From assembly GCF_032854445.1 (NCBI RefSeq), contig NC_088297.1:1048169-1112168 (forward strand): DNA of 64,000 nt. Reading direction: 5' to 3'. Shown in pieces: positions 55,799 through 64,000 of this stretch. The stretch comes from Liolophura sinensis. Taxonomy: Eukaryota > Mollusca > Polyplacophora > Chitonida > Chitonidae. A program made the position numbers and the translations under genes. Each line of letters begins with the position of its first letter. The first letter of the stretch is position 1. Below the pieces are notes generated by a model that worked only from the letters and a program-made list of their open reading frames with translations, had not been told where the DNA came from and ran no database searches.

Positions 55799-55931
55799 GT
55801 CAGTCCGGAGTGTCCCATATACACACACATACTTTCTGCTAATTTCCGGTTGTTGGACATGGACGGTCCACTACAAACAGTCCACAGCTCTCCATTTGTG
55901 TTCACCGTCACACGTCTTCCAGACATTTCCA
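55799..55931 (-). CDS. Paralogue SRCR C (reduced), N-terminal half
   Basis: Acceptor tccgcag, donor gtaagt; phase 1 to 2. RRVTVNTNGELWTVCSG and ESMCVYMGHSGL. Same shortened form as the + strand exon at 15175-15298. Confidence 0.74.
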
Positions 55932-56071
55932 CTGCGGATGTGACAACAAAAACTCTTCTTTTTTTTTTGCGTAGGGAAAAACACTTGTGTATAAAACAGC
56001 ACAGATCTATACAACTGGAAATACGGAAACGGGATAGTAAGTGGTTTAAACTAGACGATTTATACACTCTA

Positions 56072-56314
56072 CCCCAGTGGCCTTCATGGCCGAAGTGGTT
56101 AGCGCGCCAGCCTCTCGTCGATGCAGTCGCGTTGAGTTCATGCCCAACTCATACAGGCTTCCTCCCCTGCGTACTTGGGAAGTTATGGTAGCAACCTGCG
56201 GATGCTCGTGGGTTTCACCCTCCCATTATGGGCCCCAATGCTGCACACGGCTGTGTAAGTGAAATGTTTTGTAATACCGGTACGGAGAAAAAAACACCAA
56301 GTAAATAAATAAAC
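56072..56314 (+). mobile_element. SINE, family 1, near full length
   Basis: Head ccgaagtggttagcgcgcc, B-box-like gttgagttcatgccc, end gtaagtgaaatgttttgtaa and aaataaataaac tail. About 220 bp from the copy at 56538, in the opposite orientation. Confidence 0.8.
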
Positions 56315-56537
56315 AATGTTTTGCAAATTTGTTTCCTTTTTTACTTTGAACGTTACACATACATAAACTATTTGAAATATTGCCGTCGGTCTTGACCCAG
56401 CTCTAAAACAACTCAGTAAAAAGCACCCGCAAAAACCGTCATAAGAGTTCTATCAAAGGGACAATACTCTGTTAGGCAACTTTGCCAAAGAAAGTTGATC
56501 ATGCTGGTGGACTGATAACTACGCAATTTGATTTTCT

Positions 56538-56785
56538 TTATTTATTTATTTATTTTTTTGATTGGTTTTTTTACACCGTACTCAACAATATTTCACTTAT
56601 ACGATGGCGGCCAGCATTATGGTGGGAGGAACCAGGAAAAACCCGGTGAAAACCCACGACCATCGGCAGGTTGCTGTCAGACCTTCCCACTTACGGGCGG
56701 AGAGAAAGCCAGCATGAGCTGGACTTGAACTCACAGCGACCGCACAGGTGACAGGCTTCTGGGTCATTACGCTGCGCTAGAGCAC
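56538..56785 (-). mobile_element. SINE, family 1, near full length
   Basis: (ttta)n tail at left, body with cagcattatggtgggagg, head truncated at right near cgctgcgctagagcac. Confidence 0.82.
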
Positions 56786-56889
56786 AAGGTAATTTGTAAA
56801 AAAAAACGAAATAATAATAATAAGTATTATCGTTCATGACATCTGTGAGATTAGATTTGTTCATTATTAAATGAAATTTTCTATTGTGT

Positions 56890-57290
56890 TCTTGAATGAA
56901 ATAGATTATTACAAGAAGACACCCTGTGAGTTGCATTTTGTAATAATGTATTACAAAAAAAACCTCACTGGAAGTTGCAAATTGTAATGATTATTAGAAA
57001 CTGCGTTTCGTTAGAAATTGTGTTAGCGTCCGGGACGCAGTTTGTAATGAGGCAGTATGTAACAAATATATTCAAACAAAGGAAGTCACCGTCATTATTC
57101 TCATTCCTGACATCTGTCAAGTTAAATTTGGTCATCTTTAGACAACATTTTCTAGTGTCTTATTTAAACAAAAAAGTTATTACAAAAAAAAAAAACACAC
57201 ACTCAACGGGAGTTGCCATTTGTAATAATTTATTAGGAAAAGCCACTCTGTTAATGGCTTTTTGTAATAATTATTACAGATTGCGTTTTT
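56890..57290. repeat. Irregular repeat with tgtaataattattaca palindromes
   Basis: Blocks of ttattacaa(a)n, then tgggagttgc-like and atttgtaataat recur four to five times at variable spacing in an intron of the paralogue. Confidence 0.55.
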
Positions 57291-57309
57291 ATAAGAAAAT
57301 GCGTTGTTA

Positions 57310-57760
57310 CAGAGAGGCTAAGACTCGCTCTCCTCACATATCACACTATCGTCGCTGTTATGGTTTTACTCTCTATGATGTAGTCATGTTTTATTCGTAA
57401 AAAAACAGAATGCTGCTGGTGGACTAAGCATTCCCGAGGTCTGGTCGTTTTAGATAGTTTTATTGCTGTTCTATGTGAAATGTGATAAAAATTCAGCATT
57501 TTGGGCAATTCTCCACCAGTAACGTGTAGTAAATTTACACGTGCATGTTATGTACCTAATTCTTGCCTAAGCCATGTTGCTAATGGGTGTGCAATATGTC
57601 ACCATTTAGATATTTACTTGAACATTTAAAATAAAACCATAAATGAGGAAGGTTTACACTTCACCGGTTAGGTGTGACCATTTGCAAGCTATCACGCTGT
57701 CGTTGTTGCTCTGGTTTTACTCTCTGTGGCGTAGTCTTTATGTACTATTACAAGGTAAAA
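57310..57760. repeat. Dispersed repeat R1, two copies
   Basis: tcacactatcgtcgctgtta then tggttttactctctatgatgtag (about 57340) and tcacgctgtcgttgttgct then ctggttttactctctgtggc (about 57690). Related copies at 51890-51975 and 55381-55440, all in introns of the paralogue. Confidence 0.55.
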
Positions 57761-57990
57761 GAGAACTGTGCATACGTGATAGTGAAAATTAATCTTAAAA
57801 GCCGAAACACCACAAAAAATGCAATGGAATGGTTCAAATCCTAATGGTAATCCGTCAACAAAATTTCATCCAAATCCTTGAAAACATTTCAACGTAAATC
57901 TGATTGCAGAAAGTGAAATTTGGGCATACAGGCGAAGAAATGCCGGCAAGAAAGTATCGACTTGGGTGAGGGTAGCAAACTGTATCTTAC

Positions 57991-58098
57991 TGCAGCCTCG
58001 CTCGTCCTCCCCTCCACGACATGTTATCGTTCCGTCACAACGGAATGTTATAGGCAGACAACGACCGTCATCACAACGGAACTGCGTGGGCTCACAAA
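57991..58098 (-). CDS. Paralogue LDLa
   Basis: Acceptor ttttcag, donor gtaaga; phase 1 to 1. CEPTQFRCDDGRCLPI, then RCDGTITCRGGEDERGC. All six cysteines remain; two of the acidic calcium ligands are replaced by Thr and Gly. Confidence 0.86.
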
Positions 58099-58568
58099 CT
58101 GAAAACACACACACACACGATTATCCATACGGTGGCAAATAATATGCCAAGCTGGGAAGTGTAAAAAAGGGAAGCGTCTCTTCTCAACTCGTCGATGCCG
58201 TTGTGTGTTTCAGTCTCTCGCTTATTCGTCTAATGTTTGCCAACGCTTAGGCATGAAAAGAGCTAGGGGAGGCGATGACCACAGTTCATCACACAAAAGG
58301 AATAACTCCAGAAAAAACACGGAAACATGTATTAGCCATTTTAAGCCATAAATGTTTATGATGCCATTTGATGAAAAATTGAAATCACAAATTGAATATT
58401 CATGATACTTGGTTAATGTCTTTTGAATTCTTTACAGCATATCCCTATCTGGTTTACCTGTAAGCTGTTCAGAATGAATTACAATTGCCTTGTAAACCTT
58501 GCAATAATTGTAAACGTACGATGCAATTTTTTTTCTCGTCAGTTAGGTTGGTTAAAAACAGTTGGTTA

Positions 58569-58842
58569 AGTTTTATTTATTTTGGTTTTATTTATTTGAT
58601 TGGTGTTTTACGCCGAACTATTTCACTTATGCGACGGCGGCCAGCATTATGGTGGTAGGAAACCAGGCAGAGTCAGGGGAAAACCCACGACCAACCGAAC
58701 CCATGTTACTGGCAGGCTTCCGTTTACGTCCGAAGATGAAGCGAACATGAGATGGACTTGAACTCACAGCGACCGCATTGGTGAGAGGCTCCTGTGTCAT
58801 TACGCTGTGCTAGCGCGCGAACCAACTGAGGCACGGAGGCCC
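58569..58842 (-). mobile_element. Full-length SINE, family 1
   Basis: Oriented as the two preceding family 1 entries; a small deletion in the 3' body (ctcaagaat missing after ttttacgccg). Intron of the paralogue between the second LDLa and reduced SRCR exons region. Confidence 0.85.
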
Positions 58843-58987
58843 CACTTAAGTTTTATCAAGTTAACCAAACCTACTACATGCCCTTAAAGAAAAAAGGAAA
58901 AAAAGCAACAACAAATAAAAAAACAAACAAAAAAAAAACCAAAACAACAAAACAATCAAAATGAAAATTGCAATGACAGAAATATAC

Positions 58988-59188
58988 CTGATGAAGATAA
59001 CGGAGTCGTAGTTGTTGTTATTGGTCTCCTGGTGGTTGTGGGCGGCCTGATGGTCCTCACCGCGCACGACAACTCGTCAAATCGGTTTCTGCAATTGGAA
59101 CGTCCGTCACAACGACCAGTGGATTTGAAGCATCCGTTTGAGGCTGCCCCACAATTTTCATACCCCGCCACGAGACAGGGGTTTGAGG
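58988..59188 (-). CDS. Paralogue LDLa with Thr/Pro-rich linker
   Basis: Acceptor ccatag, donor gtatat; phase 1 to 1. Six cysteines from NPCLVAGYENC to CRNRFDELSC, but Asn replaces two calcium-box acids. A linker of about 20 residues follows, rich in Thr and Pro (RPPTTTRRPITTTTTP), probably O-glycosylated; the + copy has none at this position. Confidence 0.8.
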
Positions 59189-59439
59189 CTATGGAAAATT
59201 TAATTTTTTGTTTAATATGTGCGCCAAACGCAAATAAATCGTACGAATTACTACAACATATAAAAATTCATTTATCAAGGGTATACGATACTAAACAATT
59301 TCAAATATGGCAGTGTCAGTAACAGAGTTTACAGTTAAGGCGATAGCCGGCTATGTAACTTGTGTCGCCTCCCGTCAAAACACGTTGAACTACGCCCAAT
59401 GCGTAGAATGCCGATGATTTTTTGAAAAATTATGTCGTC

Positions 59440-59640
59440 GCCCGAGACGATGGGTTCGAAATCGAGCTGATGAACTTTAACATTATGAAATAGAAAAAAG
59501 TGTTCTAACTTCATTTTCGTTGCAATGATATGGACGTCCTACAAATCCATGTGTACAGCTTGTGTTCTTACGTGTCACAGGCTAAAGGGAATTTCGGTAG
59601 CAAGCATGACTGATTTTACAGAGAGCTGAACATGGTCGAC
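59440..59640. repeat. Dispersed repeat R2, third copy (divergent)
   Basis: gatgggttcgaaatcgagc, then tgtacagcttgtgttcttac and gtgtcacaggctaaaggg. Intron of the paralogue. Confidence 0.42.
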
Positions 59641-59942
59641 TCGCTAAATGAAACAGGCTATAGCTGAAAAGACCAAATGCCAATGCAAACATATTTATTA
59701 AACGTGTGTTACATGCTCGTTTATGACTTTAGTACATGAAACCTATATATATAGCAACACTATTTTTCCAAATACACGCCACACAAAAATTATTTTCAAC
59801 TGCCTTTTCTCTTTGGCGAAATATAAAAAAAATATTAAAGTTCATATTCACAACTAAATTTTTGCACTCTTTTATCTGAACTGTGTGTAATTTTTTTTTC
59901 TTCCTCATCTTTATAGGATGTAACTGTTCATGCCTTGGTTCA

Positions 59943-60173
59943 GGGCCCAGTTGCTCAAAAGCGTATTAGCTAATACTGTATTTAGTGATATTTTACATTT
60001 GAATTTTTACTCAGCTGTCAATGTAGTTTCCAAAGTGAATGTATAACAACAGCAGTTTTAGTACATAATTAATAAAATATTACACAATTTTTTTAAGCTA
60101 AGTAGAAAATTGAAGACTTGGTTTAAAGTTAAATCTGGTATTAAGTCTTAAACCAGATTTGAACAATCGGGCC
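59943..60173. mobile_element. MITE-like element, family M1 (second copy)
   Basis: Begins gggcccagttgctcaa and ends ttgaacaatcgggcc, good terminal inverted repeats around an AT-rich core. Lies in the intron after paralogue SRCR B. Confidence 0.6.
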
Positions 60174-60211
60174 GTTGTGAGTCACCGACTCTGGCGCAAA
60201 GAAAAACTAAC

Positions 60212-60390
60212 CTGTTTTGTTGTTTGAACAGATGATACCGACGTCCCATGAATGGCCACAGAAGTGGTTACCCAATCCGTCATGTTCGCACTGAGCAATG
60301 TCCGCCTCATTGCCTCTACACACGGCTCCTCCAAGCCAGATCCTTCCAGTCCCAAAATTAGGGTAATAGTAAGGTAGGTAGTTGCCATAT
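60212..60390 (-). CDS. Paralogue SRCR B, C-terminal half
   Basis: Acceptor tccacag, donor gttagt; phase 2 to 1. FGTGRIWLGGAVCRGNEADI, then WDVGIIC. Intact. Confidence 0.83.
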
Positions 60391-61089
60391 CTGTGGATTA
60401 GAGGTGGAGTGATTTGGTACGCCATTTAAAAGTTAAAACTGAAAATAATGAGCTGGGAAAATGCATTTGATTTAACATAATTTGAAATGTTTGTTTGTTT
60501 TTAAAAACGACAACAATATTTCACTGAACACGACGATGGCCAGCATTATGGTAGGAGGAAAGCCGGCGGAGCAGAGAGGACCACTACAACCATCGGCACG
60601 TTGTTGCCAGACCTTCCCACGTACGGTCGGAGACGAAACCAGCATGGGTTACATGTAAACTCACAGTTACCGCATTGGAGGGAGACTCTTGGGTCATACA
60701 TACATGTAAAACAACGCGGTGTGTAAAACACACGTTACCTACGTTACTGGAAAGAACATCTTTCCTAGAGGTCACTTATATCCCGTTCATACTTGTTAAA
60801 AATGAAGGTTTCGTTTTTATGTCACATTTTAAAATGCCCCATTTTAAAAAACAAGTCGTGTTTAGATTACTGACTGAAAAAAATAGGTCTAATTATGAAA
60901 TCGATGATTTTTTTTACTTGCAATAATAAAATCAAATAAACAAGACATTCACTGGTTTTCAACCCTGTGCTTTTTTCAATATACAGCCTGAATTATGGAA
61001 TTGGTGGGTGTTTAAAATAACAACTTGTTAATTTTGTTAACAACAAACCGGAAATCGTCGTTATAATGTACAGTGTACAGGTAACACAC

Positions 61090-61243
61090 CTGTATCCCAG
61101 AGTCCTACAGGCCACTGTTGCTGAGACATTGTTGAACTGGTTGTTGCATACTGTGCCCCACTCACCGGCAAAGGAAATTTCGAGCCTGCCGGTCTGCCAG
61201 CCGTCTCCACGATGCCCCGCGACAAGTCTGGTAGACATCTGCT
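61090..61243 (-). CDS. Paralogue SRCR B, N-terminal half
   Basis: Acceptor aaacag, donor gtgtgt; phase 1 to 2. TRLVAGHRGDGWQTGRLEI, EWGTVCNNQF and [11 protein letters not shown]. Confidence 0.85.
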
Positions 61244-61254
61244 CTGTTTTAAAG

Positions 61255-61925
61255 AAGTACAATACTGGTGTTTTAGGTGAACAAGAATGGTAAATTAGAT
61301 GAACAAACACCAGTATTGTATTAGGTCAATTAGAGTGGTGTATTAAGTGAACAATACTGGAATATTACTTTACGTAAACTAGACTGATGAAATAGGTGAA
61401 CTGAAATGGTGTACTAGGTGAACAAAGCTGGTGTATTAGGTGAATAAGACTGGTGAATTAGGTGAACAACACTGGTTTATTACATGTATGTGAACAAGAG
61501 TGGCGCATATAGGCTGGTATATTCGGTGAACATGACGGGTGTATTGGGTGAACTAGACTGGTGTATAAGATGAACTGGATTGGCGAATTATATGAACTTG
61601 ATCGGCTCATAAGGTGACATAGACTGGTGTATTGGGTAAATAAGACTGGCGCAATACGTGATATAGACTGGCGTATTAGGTAAAATAGGCTGGTGTTCTA
61701 GGTGAAATAGACGGCGCAATAGGTGAACTAGACAGGTGTACTAGATGAATAAGACTAGTGTTTTAGGCGAAATAGACTGGCGTATTAAGTGAATAAAATT
61801 GGTGTTTTAGGCGAAATGGAATGGCGTATAGGTGAATAAGACTACTGTTTTAGGTGAAATAGAATGGCATACCAGATGAACTACAATGAGGTATTTGGTG
61901 AACAATACTGGTGTCTAGCATTGGA
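61255..61925. repeat. Degenerate minisatellite of about 21 bp
   Basis: Repeated gtattaggtgaacaagactg-like unit with many substitutions, immediately upstream (on the - strand) of the paralogue SRCR B first exon. Confidence 0.82.
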
Positions 61926-62202
61926 TGAACAGGTATCTGGGAAACCTCACTGCTTAATTTATTTATTTAATTGATTGGTGTTTTGCGCCGCAATCAAGAA
62001 TATTTCACCTATACAACGGCGGCCAACATATTGATGTGAAGACTCTGGGGGAAAGCCGTGGTAGCCTTACGACTTATACTCACGGTTGAATCAACTATGG
62101 TATTTCTTTTTATTTCTTCTTTTTTACCAGTGCGTGAAAATGTCAGAAATAAATTTCAAACAACAGTATGAATGAATGTCAGTCCACAAATCAGAGATAA
62201 AC

Positions 62203-62384
62203 CCGATAGTGATGTGTTATAGCAGAATAAGCCCATGTCTTCTCCATGGTTACACGTGCTTCTTCTCCAGTTCCCATGAATACACTGAGAGATGTTGGTT
62301 TCATTCCCCAGACACCGCAGATTATCCAACCATATTGGTCCAGTTCCTCTTCCGTAAACACCACGAAAGACGCCTTTGCCGTTT
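62203..62384 (-). CDS. Paralogue SRCR A, C-terminal half
   Basis: Acceptor tgacag, donor gtttat (weak); phase 2 to 1. GTGPIWLDNLRCLGNETN, then CNHGEDMGLFC. Intact SRCR second half. Confidence 0.8.
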
Positions 62385-62824
62385 CTGTCAGAGAAGATAC
62401 GGGTCAAAGTAAAACAAGATACAGTAAACGCAACACTCGTCTGTGCAAAAGGTAATGAACACCGGGCAGTGCAGAGTACATCCACCTGTTACAGGAAAAT
62501 ATCCGGAAAGCTGTAAGCTCTGTATAGAAAAGGCTAAACATATATGATGTGTAAAACAAAAGAAAATAATACTATGGCTAATATTTTTAGAAACTTTGTT
62601 CATAAATTCAGTATTTGAAATCAGAATACTTTGACTCGAGGAAAGTTTTATGATTTTTTTGCCAGGAAATAAATATTACATTTGATCCAAGTTAATCGGG
62701 CCTTCTTGCAAGCCCTTGAAGGCGTGTTCCTATATTGGTTCTATAAACACTGAGACACTTTTGCTATACTCCCCAAAAAATGAATGAGTTCATTTTGACA
62801 GAAAGTCAGTTTTTTAAACAAATA

Positions 62825-63000
62825 TGTGTTCTGTTATTATAACACATACATTCCACATAATATCCTATTAGTCCAATTAAAACTTTATGTTGAATTAATA
62901 GAACGTGTGAGTTATGTATGACAGAAAAATCTGCGGTAATAGTAGAATACATTCCAGCATGACTCTGACAATAGATTTTCTGTTAAAATTAACAGAGTGT
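62825..63000. mobile_element. AT-rich repeat, family M2 copy (divergent)
   Basis: Contains ttctgttattataacacat and ends ttctgttaaaattaacagag, a perfect short palindrome like the M2 termini. Lies between the two halves of paralogue SRCR A. Confidence 0.35.
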
Positions 63001-63114
63001 ACAAACTCAGTTTACTTTATTACTAGGTTTCTATTTCTCTGTAGTATTTTCTTACATTTCATTGTACTTGAATATGTACGTCAACCGGTTGTTTTCTGCT
63101 TTAAAAAGGTTGGT

Positions 63115-63263
63115 TCATTTTGAACGACAGATTACACTAGCACTGGCTGAGCCAAACCCGTCATCGCACACTGTTCCCCAGGTGCCTGCAGCGAGCAATT
63201 CTAGGCGCCCTGTTAGGTAGCTGGAGCCACGACGACCTCCAACGAGTCTGGTTGTTAGTCTGT
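63115..63263 (-). pseudogene. Paralogue SRCR A, N-terminal half, truncated by stop
   Basis: Acceptor tttatag at 63265-63264; phase 1 in. [30 protein letters not shown] and SVICRSK, then TGA where the family continues LGYR and a donor. No in-phase GT donor fits, so the exon end looks lost or deleted. Confidence 0.65.
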
Positions 63264-63544
63264 CTATAAAACAAAATCTGTTGGTTGGGCTTGGAGGTGA
63301 CTGTGTCTCAATGTGTCGTCAATATTTCATCGATTTACAAGATTAGCATGTACTATTTATGTATGCTTGAGGTTTTACGTCGTACTTAACAATTGTGCAG
63401 TCATACAACAGATTACAAGTACGAACACTGCCAATGGAGCGTTTAATTCCAGCCATTCTTGCTAAGCAAAATCTACTATAAAGGTTTTCATGACAGATTA
63501 TCTTTTTATTCTGGTTTGTTTTGTGCAGGAATTTATAACCAACC

Positions 63545-63845
63545 CAGTCCTGATATCTTTCCCTAGGTCAGTATTTCTAACCCGAGCCAGGCATCTATAC
63601 TTAGGTCATCATTTCTAACCCAAGCCTGGCATCTACATGTATCCTTAAGTCGGCTTTTCTAACCCAAGCCTGGCATCTATCCTTTGGTCGGTATTTCTAG
63701 CCCAAGCCTCGCATCTATCGCTAGGTCGGTATTTCTAACCCATGTCTGGCATTTATCGAAAGGACAGTATTTCTAACCCATACCTGCAATTTATCGATAG
63801 GTCGGTATTTCTAACCCATGTCTGGCATCCATCCTCAGGTCAGTA
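63545..63845. repeat. Minisatellite of about 41 bp, about 7 copies
   Basis: Unit tttctaacccaagcctggc, then atctatccttaggtcggta. Lies upstream of the paralogue's outermost exon. Confidence 0.86.
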
Positions 63846-63927
63846 TGTTTTCAAACACATGTCTCTGGTTCTTATTGAAGGTATGACTTACTTATTGAAG
63901 CATATACCTGATTCTTGTACGTCGGCC

Positions 63928-64000
63928 TGTATGTATGTCTGTATGTACGTATGTGTGTCTGTATGTATGTATGTATGATGTATGTATGTATGTATGTATG
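63928..64000. repeat. (TATG)n microsatellite
   Basis: Tetranucleotide tatg/tctg/tacg runs to the end of the window. Confidence 0.9.

Larger units (their letters stand above)
45643..63263 (-). pseudogene. Tail-to-tail paralogue of the + strand gene: active-site-retaining protease module in a decaying frame
   Basis: Fifteen exon-like blocks on the - strand follow the same domain order as the + gene from its first SRCR to its first MAM: SRCR, SRCR, LDLa, LDLa, reduced SRCR, 38-nt linker, four protease exons, two MAM exons. From 62384 down to 52075 the exons are open and phase-compatible. Beyond that I see a probable donor mutation (50641-50640), a frameshift (48501-48512), a frameshift in MAM part 1 (47811-47815), a second probable donor mutation (47721-47720), an in-frame TGA (45918-45916) and a TAG before the final MAM cysteine. 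The outermost SRCR half also runs into a stop (63117-63115). The LDLa between protease and MAM is absent, and no later modules are found. It reads as a pseudogene in its 3' half; sequencing or assembly error could explain single lesions but hardly all. The 5' end may lie beyond the right edge. Confidence 0.72.

Noticed and set aside
63928-64000. Telomere-like repeat at the window end
   Set aside because: The unit is TATG-type, not TTAGGG; an ordinary microsatellite.

Overview
The window is nuclear DNA from an animal, most probably a lophotrochozoan such as a marine mollusc. Coding sequence is split into short exons with GT/AG junctions, introns are 0.3-3.5 kb, the exon modules are metazoan extracellular domains (LDLa, SRCR, MAM, trypsin-like), and introns are packed with tRNA-derived SINEs of a kind I associate with mollusc genomes, plus minisatellites. 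The clade is inferred from general impression, not from a search. There is no operon, prokaryotic gene, CRISPR array or genuine tRNA gene.

Left two thirds, + strand (54-41776): one large gene that enters from beyond the left edge. I could join 27 exons by splice sites and reading-frame phase into 1,457 codons plus a stop, with no internal stop or phase conflict. Domain order: LDLa, SRCR, SRCR, LDLa, LDLa, degenerate SRCR, Cys-linker microexon, trypsin-like, LDLa, MAM, LDLa, MAM, LDLa, SRCR, SRCR, SRCR, stop. No membrane segment follows the last SRCR, so the visible product looks secreted unless the missing N-terminus has an anchor. The trypsin-like domain sits in the middle and has lost His57, Asp102 and Ser195 equivalents and the activation motif, so it should be a pseudoprotease.

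Right third, - strand (63263-45643): a tail-to-tail paralogue with modules in the same order (SRCR, SRCR, LDLa, LDLa, degenerate SRCR, the same 38-nt microexon, trypsin-like, MAM). It lacks the LDLa between protease and MAM and everything after the first MAM. Its protease exons keep His, Asp and Ser (TATHC, NNDIS, GDSGGP), but the 3' part is broken by two frameshifts, two probable splice-donor mutations, an in-frame TGA and a premature TAG, and the outermost SRCR half-exon also ends in a stop. The two copies thus show opposite decay: open frame with a dead active site against a retained active site in a broken frame.

Between the genes (41777-45642) there is about 3.9 kb of convergent intergenic DNA holding SINEs and AT-rich repeats. 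Introns hold three SINE families (two copies with clear target-site duplications), a 5'-truncated LINE reverse transcriptase, a second LINE remnant, a decayed Tc1/mariner-type transposase, a 0.78-kb foldback palindrome, TIR-bearing MITE-like elements and about ten tandem arrays. Several arrays stay open in multiple frames and give long spurious ORFs.
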